NCBI GenBank assembly: GCA_903903925.1
Contig: CAIVAU010000089.1
Coordinates: 1-49,651 of the forward strand
From: an uncultured cyanobacterium
GTDB lineage: Bacteria > Cyanobacteriota > Cyanobacteriia > Cyanobacteriales > Nostocaceae
Direction of reading: 5' to 3'
Length of the DNA: 49,651 nt
The position numbers and the translations under genes were made by a program. The notes under the pieces are model-generated. The model saw nothing but the letters and a program-made list of their open reading frames with translations, had not been told where the DNA came from and searched no databases. Numbering within the stretch: position 1 is the stretch's first letter; the number at the start of each line of letters is the position of its first letter. Shown in pieces: positions 37,233 through 44,950 of the stretch.

Positions 37233-38651
37233 ATGGCAAAAACTGACAAAATAAATTTTTCTACTCCTAGTGGTTTTCCAGAATTTCTTCCAGGCGAAAA
37301 GCGTCTGGAACTTTATTTGCTCGATACTATCCGGAGGGTTTTTGAAAGCTATGGATTTACGCCTATAGAAACTCCTGCTGTAGAACGGTTAGAAGTTTTG
37401 CAAGCTAAAGGTAATCAAGGTGACAACATTATTTATGGTATTAGTCCTATTCTGCCACCAAATCGGCAAGCTGAGAAGGATAAAGCAGGTGAAACTGGTT
37501 CGGAAGCAAGAGCGTTAAAGTTTGACCAAACGGTTCCTCTGGCGGCGTATATCGCCCGTCACTTGAATGAATTAACTTTTCCCTTTGCTCGCTACCAAAT
37601 GGATGTTGTTTTTCGCGGAGAACGGGCAAAAGATGGTCGCTTTCGTCAGTTCCGTCAGTGCGATATTGATGTGATTGCGCGTCGTGAACTCAGTTTGCTC
37701 TATGATGCTCAGATGCCTGCAATTATCTCTGAGATATTTGAAGCAGTTAATATTGGTGATTTTCTGATTCGGATTAATAATCGTAAAATTCTTACAGGTT
37801 TTTTTAAGTCAGTAGGGGTTGAGGAGAGCAAAATTAAAGCCTGTATTGGTATTATTGATACGCTAGAAAAAGTTGGTGAGGCTAAAGTTAAACAGGATTT
37901 GGAAAAAGAGGGTATTGCTGTAGAGCAAACTCAAAAAATTATTGATTTTATTAAAATTAATGGTACGGTGGATGAGGTTTTAGATAAGATTAAACATCTG
38001 GCTCAAACCATACCAGAAGCGAAGGAGTTTAGTCTGGGAGTTTTGGAACTAGAAACGGTTATTGCTGGTGTTCGTAATCTGGGTGTGTTAGAAAATCGTT
38101 TCTGTATTGATTTATCTATTGCTCGTGGGCTTGATTATTATACTGGTACGGTCTATGAGACAATCCTATTGGGACATGAAGCTTTAGGCAGTATTTGCTC
38201 TGGCGGTAGATATGAGGAATTAGTGGGGGTATTTTTGGATGAGAAGTTGCCTGGTGTGGGTATTTCTATTGGGTTAACTCGCTTAATCAGTCGGTTGCTG
38301 AAAGCTAATATTCTCAGTCCTTTAGCTACTACTCCAGCGCAAGTGATGGTGGTGAATATGCAAGATGATTTGATGCCTATTTATTTAAATGTGTCTCAAA
38401 GGCTACGACAAAGTGGGATTAATGTGATTACGAGTTTTGAGCAGCGACCTTTGGGCAAACAATTTCAACAGGCTGAAAAACAGGGGATTCAATTGTGTGT
38501 GATTATTGGTTCGGAGGAAGCAGCAGCACAAAAATGTTCTGTTAAGGATTTGAAAACACGTGAGCAGGTGGAAGTATCTTTAGAAGATTTGGCGGAGGAA
38601 GTTAAATTAAGAATTTTAAAACCTGAGAAAAAACTGAATTGCTGCGATTGA
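37233..38651 (+). CDS. hisS: Histidyl-tRNA synthetase, archaeal/Bacteroidetes-like type
   Basis: The 472-residue class II synthetase charges tRNA-His. Motif 2 is VVFRGERAKDGRFRQFRQCD; the His-binding motifs are ARGLDYYTGTVYE and SGGRYEELVG; motif 3 is GVGISIGLTRL. A C-terminal anticodon-binding domain starts at PAQVMVVNM. The N-terminus (TPSGFPEFLPGEK), the LKFDQTVPLAAYIARHL segment and an insertion around residues 205-265 differ from the roughly 430-residue HisRS usual in cyanobacteria and resemble the archaeal/eukaryal/Bacteroidetes type. All catalytic residues look intact. It could be the sole HisRS or a second, possibly acquired copy. Confidence 0.92.
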   Translation: MAKTDKINFSTPSGFPEFLPGEKRLELYLLDTIRRVFESYGFTPIETPAVERLEVLQAKGNQGDNIIYGISPILPPNRQAEKDKAGETGSEARALKFDQTVPLAAYIARHLNELTFPFARYQMDVVFRGERAKDGRFRQFRQCDIDVIARRELSLLYDAQMPAIISEIFEAVNIGDFLIRINNRKILTGFFKSVGVEESKIKACIGIIDTLEKVGEAKVKQDLEKEGIAVEQTQKIIDFIKINGTVDEVLDKIKHLAQTIPEAKEFSLGVLELETVIAGVRNLGVLENRFCIDLSIARGLDYYTGTVYETILLGHEALGSICSGGRYEELVGVFLDEKLPGVGISIGLTRLISRLLKANILSPLATTPAQVMVVNMQDDLMPIYLNVSQRLRQSGINVITSFEQRPLGKQFQQAEKQGIQLCVIIGSEEAAAQKCSVKDLKTREQVEVSLEDLAEEVKLRILKPEKKLNCCD

Positions 38652-38673
38652 CTCAGCGATCGCGCAGCAATTC
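38636..38673 (+). terminator. Hairpin at the end of hisS
   Basis: GAATTGCTGCG and CGCAGCAATTC form a perfect 11-bp stem that includes the last codons and stop of hisS. No T-run follows, so it is a candidate terminator or mRNA 3'-end stabiliser only. Confidence 0.35.
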
Positions 38674-38685
38674 AGCAGCGGACTT

Positions 38686-38740
38686 ATGGCGACTGACTCA
38701 TGAATTCTTTTTATTCGGTAAATACCGATAGAGTGATAGG
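38686..38740. repeat. 55-bp direct repeat, left copy
   Basis: It begins ATGGCGACTGACTCATGAAT and ends in TTCGGTAAATACCGATAGAG plus TGATAGG. It matches 39915-39969 with about five mismatches in 55. The centre CGGTA-AA-TACCG is a palindrome. The two copies bracket the SDR gene. Confidence 0.85.
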
Positions 38741-38780
38741 TTCTGATTCCTATCTCTGACCGCCATAGAGGTGATAGAGG

Positions 38781-39692
38781 CTATGGAAGCGGATTTCCGC
38801 CGGTGACTCCATACACCTCACCAGTCACATAACTGGATTCCTGCGAAGCCAAGACCACATACATGGGAGCGAGTTCAGCAGGCTGAGCCGGTCGCCCCAA
38901 AGGCACTTTCGCTCCAAATTCTGGAATTTTCTCAGGTGGCTGGCCACCGCTGGACTGTAGAGGTGTCCAGACTGGTCCCGGAGCGATAGCATTCACGCGG
39001 ATGCCAATGGATGCAACCTGCTTGGCTAGCGACTTCGTGAAAGCAACAATGGCGGCTTTCGTAGGAGCGTAATCGAGCAAATTCGGTGAGGGCTCATACG
39101 CTTGAATGGATGTCGTGTTGATAATTGTGGCTCCGGGAGGCAGATGGGGAAGCGCTGCTTTACAGATCCAGAACATAGCGTAGACATTCGTCTTGAATGT
39201 TTGGTCGAAATGCTCCGTCGTGAGATTGAGGATGCTTTCCTGAGCTTGCTGCTTGCCTGCGACATTCACAACGATATCAAGTCCACCAAGAGCAGCGCGT
39301 CCTTTCTCTACCAACGTCTGGCAAAAGTTTTCGTCACTGATATCACCCGGCAACGGCACAGCCTTCTGTCCCGCTGCCTCAATCAGTGCAACTACTTCTT
39401 GAGCGTCTTTTTCTTCGCTCGGTAAGTAGTTCAGAATGATATCTGCCCCTTCACGTGCGAACGCTATGGTCGCTGCGCGTCCTATTCCGGAGTCTGCTCC
39501 TGTGATCAGCGCTTTTCGTCCAGCTAAACGTCCAAAGCCTCTATAGCTTTCCTCACCATGATCCGGTTTTGGAGACATTTCCTGCGCTAATCCGGGCGGC
39601 GATTGAGGCTGATCCGGAAACTTTGGATGCGGATATTGCTTTACCGGATCTTGCATCGCATATTGGTTCAGTGTCTTGTCGGCGTTTTTCAT
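38781..39692 (-). CDS. SDR-family oxidoreductase, general-stress type
   Basis: The 303-residue short-chain dehydrogenase has the cofactor loop [23 protein letters not shown] (NNAG variant), a Ser in [11 protein letters not shown], and the catalytic YAPTK (Y-x3-K). The N-terminal extension ([17 protein letters not shown]) is typical of the YhdG/GsiB-associated stress SDR group of Bacillus and many cyanobacteria. The substrate is unknown. It is the only gene between two 55-bp direct repeats (38686-38740 and 39915-39969). Confidence 0.9.
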   Translation of the reverse strand: MKNADKTLNQYAMQDPVKQYPHPKFPDQPQSPPGLAQEMSPKPDHGEESYRGFGRLAGRKALITGADSGIGRAATIAFAREGADIILNYLPSEEKDAQEVVALIEAAGQKAVPLPGDISDENFCQTLVEKGRAALGGLDIVVNVAGKQQAQESILNLTTEHFDQTFKTNVYAMFWICKAALPHLPPGATIINTTSIQAYEPSPNLLDYAPTKAAIVAFTKSLAKQVASIGIRVNAIAPGPVWTPLQSSGGQPPEKIPEFGAKVPLGRPAQPAELAPMYVVLASQESSYVTGEVYGVTGGNPLP

Positions 39693-39914
39693 CGGTCACC
39701 TATGGAATGAGTACGGATATTTCAGTACAAACTACTTAGTCGCTTCCGCAACAGACATGAAAGCGAACAAAAGAGCCAAGCTCGAACCTGACTCTCACTC
39801 AGACTCTACTAGCATTCACCAACCACATTGACTTATTCTGATGCTGCCATTCATCTATCTACAAGAGTAATGAAAGGGGGGTAGGGTGTAGGTTCTTCAT
39901 CAGAGTTGCAATGT

Positions 39915-39969
39915 ATGGCGACTGATTCATCAATTCTTCTTCTTCGGTAAATACCGATAGAGTGATAAG
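39915..39969. repeat. 55-bp direct repeat, right copy
   Basis: It is the same sequence and orientation as 38686-38740 and lies upstream of the SDR gene. The surrounding gap 39693-40417 shows no other supported feature. The 65-residue minus frame at 40055-40252 has no ribosome site or recognisable domain. Confidence 0.85.
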
Positions 39970-40417
39970 CTATTGCAAAGCTATTTTGAAGAGTCAGTAA
40001 TTACCCTAAACACCCACATAGGCTTGTTATAAGATGGGCATATAAGTAAATAAATCAAATGCATGTACTGATGTGACCATTGTTTGAATTCAAAATTAAC
40101 GATACAGCGCCAATATTTTTAAGTATGGCAAATGCGAAGCTCGCGCAAAGGTGAATCTTCTGTCTAGTAGACTTCGCTAAAAAATGCATTGCATAGATTT
40201 TTTCAGAGATCCGGAATTTATTCGTGGGGTCTTCAATGAGTGCATTTTGCATTTTGGATTATTTTGACTAACTTCTGCCTTTCTTCGGTATCAATAGCCA
40301 TAAAGTATAGTGTCAACAAAATGAAATCTTGTCACTATTCAGCACGAGTAATAAATTACTTACGTGTGGTTATAGGCTATCTAAGAGCAAATCTAAACAT
40401 TCTACAAACTTAAGACA

Positions 40418-41149
40418 ATGACAACAACAGTTTCTTTAAACAATAAAATTCATAGCCAGTTAAATGAACTTTTAGTGGAGATAACATCTGCACAAGATTT
40501 ATCTTTGCATCCGTTTGTTCAGCGCTTTGCTAATGGAGAATTTTCGCCAAATGCAATTCGCCAATTTGCAATCAAAATGTTACCGGGCTCAAATCGATTC
40601 AACATGGCATTTTTGAAAGTAGCATCAAAAATGGATAGTTATCGTGCTAGAACTATTATGCTAGAAAATGCTTTTACTGAGCATGGAGAGCTTAATCCAA
40701 ACTTAGCTCATGTGGCATTATTTATGCGTTTTATGGAAGGGATAGGTTGTCCTAACATTGATATTAATGCCGATGATGGAGCGTTTCGCATTCCGGAATT
40801 ACGCTTTAAGAAGTTTGAGGTCTGTGATGACGAACCTGTAGTACGTTCATTAGGAAGATTTGCAGCTATTGAGCAAGTACTACCTGGAATTTTTCCGAAA
40901 TATATCTTGGGAATACACAAAGTATTTCCAGGAATTGATGACTATACCATTGAATATTTTCATATTCATTGTCATTTAGATCCAGAACACACAGATGAGT
41001 TGATTCAAGTAGCTCAGATGCATATAAAGTCTGAGAAAGATATTGAATTATTCTGTGAAGGAGCTCAAGATATGGTGAGTTCGATCGCTGATATGTTTTC
41101 GTGGTTAGACTCTAATCTGGAAAAAGAAGCTTTAGCTCTGCAAGTTTAA
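40418..41149 (+). CDS. Haem-oxygenase-like diiron protein (HDO type)
   Basis: The 243-residue all-helical protein is of the iron-containing redox enzyme / TenA-PqqC-like fold. The ligand set expected for a diiron centre is complete: E91 and H98 (EHGELNPNLAH), E152 (FAAIEQVLPG), and H184, D188 and H191 (HCHLDPEHTDE). The H-x3-D-x2-H spacing matches what I remember for CADD and related HDOs. Family members do oxygen-dependent cleavage or N-oxidation, including in natural-product pathways. It has no signal peptide. The RidA-like gene follows 137 bp later on the same strand. The substrate is unknown. Confidence 0.8.
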   Translation: MTTTVSLNNKIHSQLNELLVEITSAQDLSLHPFVQRFANGEFSPNAIRQFAIKMLPGSNRFNMAFLKVASKMDSYRARTIMLENAFTEHGELNPNLAHVALFMRFMEGIGCPNIDINADDGAFRIPELRFKKFEVCDDEPVVRSLGRFAAIEQVLPGIFPKYILGIHKVFPGIDDYTIEYFHIHCHLDPEHTDELIQVAQMHIKSEKDIELFCEGAQDMVSSIADMFSWLDSNLEKEALALQV

Positions 41150-41286
41150 TACTTTTTTCGCTACTTTTACCCTCTTTAGGCAGGGGTTCTTCAGATCCCA
41201 CTGCCTTCTCTTATCACAGGCAGGTCAGACTCTGAATCGGCAGTATAATGAAATAGCCTTGGTCGAAAAGTATAAGGAAATTCGTG

Positions 41287-41739
41287 ATGTCTACTCGCGA
41301 GGTGATTGTTCCCAAGGGGATGGAAGTTCTGTATGAGAAATTTCATTATTGCCCTGGTGTTAAAGTTGGTAATACTTTGTATATCTCTGGCCAGGTGGGC
41401 AGAGATGAAAATTTGCAAATTGTTAAAGGTGTAGAAGCTCAGTTTGTTCAGGCTTTTGAGAATGTCGAAAAGGTTCTGGATGCAGCAGGGGCTAATTTTG
41501 ACGATGTTGTAGAAATGATGACTTATCATGTTACTGGTGCTGGCTTAGGGGAATTCCAAGCTGAAGCAACTGCTTTTGATCAGCCATTGCATATCATCCC
41601 ATTTTTACAATTGTTTATGCAAGTAAAGGACCGCTATTTTACTAATAACTATCCTACTTGGACTGGGATTGGCATTACTGGTTTATCTACACCAGGATTA
41701 ATAGTTGAGATTAAGTGTACAGCAGTTTTTGTTAATTGA
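41287..41739 (+). CDS. RidA/YjgF-family protein without the canonical Arg
   Basis: The 150-residue protein has the RidA trimer fold: GNTLYISGQVGRDENLQIV, a middle helix (VEAQFVQAFENVEKVLDAAG) and the C-terminal strand VEIKCTAVF. RidA enzymes use an Arg in a P-x-R-T-type motif to hydrolyse 2-aminoacrylate imines. Here the aligned segment is YPTWTGIGITGL, with Trp in place of Arg. Classical imine deaminase activity is therefore doubtful; this could be one of the Arg-less Rid subfamilies linked to specific pathways. ATG 41287 is preferred to GTG 41284. It lies after the diiron protein gene and may be co-transcribed. Confidence 0.85.
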   Translation: MSTREVIVPKGMEVLYEKFHYCPGVKVGNTLYISGQVGRDENLQIVKGVEAQFVQAFENVEKVLDAAGANFDDVVEMMTYHVTGAGLGEFQAEATAFDQPLHIIPFLQLFMQVKDRYFTNNYPTWTGIGITGLSTPGLIVEIKCTAVFVN

Positions 41740-41804
41740 ATTTGTATGCAGCAGTGTTAGACTCTCTTTCACGTGATGGTAAAACCATCGCTTTAAAGCC
41801 AGGT

Positions 41805-42440
41805 TTAAACATTCACACTATCCAAAAATTCGAGTACTGCCTTTGCGATTTCTTCTGGTATTTGGTTCATCATGCAAATAGTTCCACTTGGAAACTCAAC
41901 AACCTTACCATGAGGAATAGCTTGAGAGAGAAAATATCTATCTTTTGCTAGTGCTAAACCCAATCGCTCAAATTCCTGCACATCATCAATTCCCCAGACA
42001 ACGAGAGTTGGACATTTAATTAAACTAAATCTTTCTGCGGCTTCCATGCAGTAATTTCCTACAGCCCAAACCGCATACAAAGGGTAACCGAAGCATCGCA
42101 AATCATCTAAAACCCATCGATGATTTAACTCAGCAGAACCTACGTACCTTGCACGAGCTAACCATCTTTCCATCAAGTGCGAACCATCTTCTTTAATGAC
42201 GAAACCCTCATTAAATCTCCTCATTAAATCCTCTTTTCCAGCTTCACCAAAACCAGCCACATTAAATAAAATTAATTTATTGACACGTTCTGGATAAGCT
42301 GCTGCTACTTCTCCAGAAACAAAGGCTCCTGTGTGGTTTCCCAGAATGTTTGCTTTTTCAATTCCTAGTTCATCCAATAACGCAATCACGGTTTTAGCAT
42401 AGTCTGCTACGGAATACAATCTTGGTGGTTTATCAGAAAC
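41805..42440 (-). pseudogene. Alpha/beta hydrolase, N-terminus missing
   Basis: The frame encodes about the last 210 residues of an alpha/beta hydrolase: YSVADYAKTVIALLDELGIE, then the elbow LGNHTGAFVSGEVA, a lid (MERWLARARYVG), LVVWGIDDVQEF, and the late His region (IPHGKVVEFP). The GNHTG elbow has His where Ser, Asp or Cys usually stands, a variant seen in some hydrolase-like groups. The N-terminal strands and oxyanion loop are absent. The upstream frame to 42524 runs inside the BKACE gene in another frame and is not homologous. It is probably a non-functional 3' fragment. Confidence 0.75.
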
Positions 42441-43012
42441 TCCCAGAATGTATTTCGTGACAGTAGCCCCATCTCTTGAAAACACCGTGCCGTGCGAATT
42501 TGTCCTATATCCCAGCAAGCACAACTCACGAAGACGTTGTTTTCGTTCAATATCTTCAGAACCTTCTGAATGTGCGCGAGGGAATTGCTATAAACGTGGT
42601 CGTAGGTCTCAAACTGCTTTACTTCCGGGTTCCAAAAGTCTACGTTCAAAGAGCCAAATTCTAAAGGAACCATGTCTACTCCCAACGCAGGATCAGCCTG
42701 ACCCGCCAAAATATGTCGGACGCGACCCTCAACACTATTCTCTGTGGTGATATAACCAAGAGTGGGATCGACAATCAAATCCGTTTTTTCTCGAATTCCC
42801 TGAATCACTTCAAGATACAGTTCTACCTCGTTAACCCACTTGCCGCTATTTGGATCACGCCCATGCCAGTGAAAAATAGATGCCCCTGCTTCCCAAGCAC
42901 GCACCGCTTCCCGAATAATTTCCTGTGGAGTGTATGGAAAATTCGGATTATCCTTGCGATAGTCCATATCATTGCAGCGACATTCAATAATGAGCGGTAA
43001 TTCGCTGTACAT
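42407..43012 (-). pseudogene. BKACE (3-keto-5-aminohexanoate cleavage-type) enzyme, C-terminus missing
   Basis: The N-terminal 190 or so residues of a BKACE-family protein are present: LIIECRCNDMDY, the metal-binding FHWHGRDP, DPTLGYITTENSVEGR, and MVPLEFGSLNVDFW. The family normally has about 280-310 residues. These enzymes cleave beta-keto acids with acetyl-CoA. After MGLLSRNTFWEF the sequence departs and stops within about ten codons, at the point where the alpha/beta hydrolase fragment begins in another frame. A deletion seems to have removed the end of one gene and the start of the other. Confidence 0.8.
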
Positions 43013-43203
43013 AGTCTGCCTCCTGAAATAAGTTTTTTATCCGCTTTCGGTACTACCCTGTCAAAAAAATTTCCTTAACTCTAGCTTGTAGAACCTATAG
43101 TAAGTAATAATTTGATTTTGAATGCGATCACTGATTTACCCATTGTTATTTTTATAATTCCTTATCATAACACACTCAGATTCTGCCATAAGTTCCTTTC
43201 TCA

Positions 43204-43752
43204 ATGACAATGAGAAGCTATCCTCGTGCAAGGAATGAAGCGGGTGAGAGAAGACTCACTTTTTTAAACGGGTACAATGCCAGCAGTAACTTTTCACTCC
43301 CCCCCTCCAATAGAGATTATTGGCTTGAGGACAAAACATTGGCAGAAATCAGTCGAAAAGTTCCATCTACAGCATGGGGTAAGGAACTGATGACAGAGGC
43401 ATGGTCAAAGAGGTATCCACAGCTTATGTCAAGCAATACCTACCGAGGCTGTGCTATCGTGCTTTCGACGTTATGCACTTATATGTATACGGGGATTACC
43501 AACCCTGAAATCCTACAGATTATTCAGGGCGTGGATCAATCTGTGAAGACATCGACGACCATTCAATCTCAAAGCGACTTGTGCAGTGGAGCCGTTTTAA
43601 CAATTACAAATGCATGGACTACCGCTGCCAATCTTAGTTTCACCACAATAATTTCTTATAATGGGGGATTTTGGGAAAATACTCCACTTGCTCAACGACG
43701 CCTTCATGATTGGACTTATGAATGCATGAGACGGAAAGGGTTTCAAGTCTAG
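43204..43752 (+). CDS. Hypothetical protein of 182 residues
   Basis: The frame starts MTMRSYPRARNEAGERRLTF, contains a Trp-rich stretch (WLEDKTLAEISRKVPSTAWG), and ends HDWTYECMRRKGFQV. A mildly hydrophobic segment lies around residues 80-100 (GCAIVLSTLCTYMYTGITNP), and Cys residues are few. No family, signal peptide or motif is recognised. Codon use looks normal for the window. It may be real, but homologues would be needed to be sure. It lies next to a group of broken toxin-antitoxin genes, so it could be an accessory cargo gene. Confidence 0.5.
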   Translation: MTMRSYPRARNEAGERRLTFLNGYNASSNFSLPPSNRDYWLEDKTLAEISRKVPSTAWGKELMTEAWSKRYPQLMSSNTYRGCAIVLSTLCTYMYTGITNPEILQIIQGVDQSVKTSTTIQSQSDLCSGAVLTITNAWTTAANLSFTTIISYNGGFWENTPLAQRRLHDWTYECMRRKGFQV

Positions 43753-43802
43753 AAGGATGAAAAAAACCGCTCTATCCCATAACTTTTTTTGCCTGCTTTA
43801 GT

Positions 43803-43922
43803 ATGGATAGAAATAAAAACTGGTTAGTGACTCAAGCAATTAATGCTTACTTAAAGTGCGAAGCAGCAGAAATCAAAGCGATTCATGAGGCTGATGAAAA
43901 TTATCAAAGTTGCTGGGTATAG
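43803..43922 (+). pseudogene. Truncated CopG-type (RHH) antitoxin remnant
   Basis: The 39-residue frame reads MDRNKNWLVTQAINAYLKCE, then AAEIKAIHEADENY. This is the second half of a ribbon-helix-helix antitoxin (usually DRNRNWLV-QAL-EYL). The DNA-binding beta-strand is missing at the front. Its 3' end overlaps the stop of the converging broken parE by 19 bp. Confidence 0.65.
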
Positions 43923-44190
43923 TCCATGCTGTCATGCAGTATACGAATAATGCTTATTGTGTTTTCTTTAACTCTATAGAATATTAAATGTCGTTTTGCC
44001 GAAACACATAAAATCGCGTCCTCTATACCATCTTTACGATGTCCTATATACGGATTATTCCTAATAAGAGAAAACTTATTATTCAGCATGGTTTTATAGG
44101 CTAATGCTTGTTGCTTGCCCCATTCAAGCTATATCTAGCAATCTGCTTCAAATCTTTTTTAGCCAATTCAGAGAATTCTAGGAATAACAT
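43904..44190 (-). pseudogene. parE: ParE/RelE-type toxin with a frameshift
   Basis: From ATG 44190, inside the end of the parD gene, the frame reads MLFLEFSELAKKDLKQIARY, then SL. It is lost by one base near 44120-44126 and resumes as WGKQQALAYKTMLNNKFSLI and on to HLIFYRVKENTISIIRILHD. The two parts together give a normal ParE of about 95 residues. The span of 287 bp is exactly one base short of a multiple of three. The toxin is thus probably inactive, although the antitoxin remains intact. A sequencing error is the alternative. Confidence 0.8.
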
Positions 44191-44467
44191 CGGGGTCAAA
44201 TTCTAATGGTTCGCCTCTTTCTTCTTCTGCAATTGCTTCAGCAAATAACTCATCTAGAAGCTCTGGAGTGTAAGGCACTGTTCTACCCGCTTCTATGTCA
44301 TCAATACCTTTCTGCAATGCAGCATTAAGACGCTCAACTTTCGCTTCATACTGCTCTCTTGCATTAGCTATTGTAGCGGTAACGGCTTCTTCTTCGTTTG
44401 CGAAGTAGCCGTTTTTGACTAGCTGGCTGATGTATCCTGCATCTGCTGGTGAAAGCTCAATACGCAT
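44168..44467 (-). CDS. parD: ParD-family antitoxin
   Basis: The 99-residue antitoxin has an N-terminal ribbon-helix-helix (MRIELSPADAGYISQLVKNG, then YFANEEEAVTATI) and a long acidic C-terminal tail that would wrap ParE (GRTVPYTPELLDELFAEAIA). It overlaps the downstream toxin start by 23 bp, the normal parDE layout. Because the toxin is frameshifted, it may now act alone or counter a toxin encoded elsewhere. Confidence 0.85.
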   Translation of the reverse strand: MRIELSPADAGYISQLVKNGYFANEEEAVTATIANAREQYEAKVERLNAALQKGIDDIEAGRTVPYTPELLDELFAEAIAEEERGEPLEFDPDVIPRIL

Positions 44468-44851
44468 AAAAACTTTGTCAGGTTAAAACAGTTTAATTTG
44501 GCATATTATAGCACATATTTTCAATTAGTCTATCATACAAAAGTTAGCTTTTAGAAACACGGAAGGTTATTTGCCTCGTTTTATGGGGTATCAACTTAAG
44601 GCGGGAAAAGCTTACCAGATAAGGGTTGGGAGTAATGTGATTTAGAAGACTTACGAGGTAGGGGGAGATCACCTAAATCATCAACAACCCACTCAAATAA
44701 ATAAGGAATGACTGCGAAACAAGAGCAGTTATTACTTCAAGTGTAGGGCAGGAAAGGGGAAAGTAAAGCCTCTTTTTTGGCTTTCCTTTCGGCGTAAAGT
44801 ATGATAATAATCATATCTTCAACATACGCCTAACAAAAAGGAGTAAGCACG
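44468..44851. other. Gap between the parDE pair and the ParD stub
   Basis: No gene is supported. On the minus strand a 46-codon open stretch (about 44590-44730, containing LFEWVVDDLGDLPLPRKS) has no start codon and no recognised family; it may be a leftover. A palindrome lies at 44799-44814. Confidence 0.35.
44799..44814. promoter_or_regulatory. Operator-like palindrome before the ParD stub
   Basis: TATGAT and ATCATA arms with a 4-bp AATA spacer lie about 40 bp before ATG 44852. Ribbon-helix-helix antitoxins bind such short inverted repeats to repress their own operon, so this may be the surviving operator. No binding evidence exists. Confidence 0.4.
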
Positions 44852-44950
44852 ATGACCATGTTGCGTAAGACGATTACGATCCCTGATGCAATGGAGGGGT
44901 GGATTAAATCACAATTCGGCTTACAGGTAGCACGTGATTACCTCACATGA
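44852..44950 (+). pseudogene. 32-residue ParD antitoxin stub
   Basis: The frame reads MTMLRKTITIPDAMEGWIKS, then Q. This is the start of a ParD-type antitoxin (TITIP strand, W-x-x-Q), after which FGLQVARDYLT replaces the rest and a stop follows. An AAGGAG site lies about 9 bases upstream of the ATG. The TGA overlaps the ATG of the oxidoreductase gene as ATGA, which would couple them translationally. The rest of the antitoxin and its toxin are gone. Confidence 0.65.

Noticed and set aside
40055..40252. 65-residue minus-strand ORF
   Set aside because: No ribosome site, family or conserved neighbour was seen. It is likely chance in AT-rich DNA.
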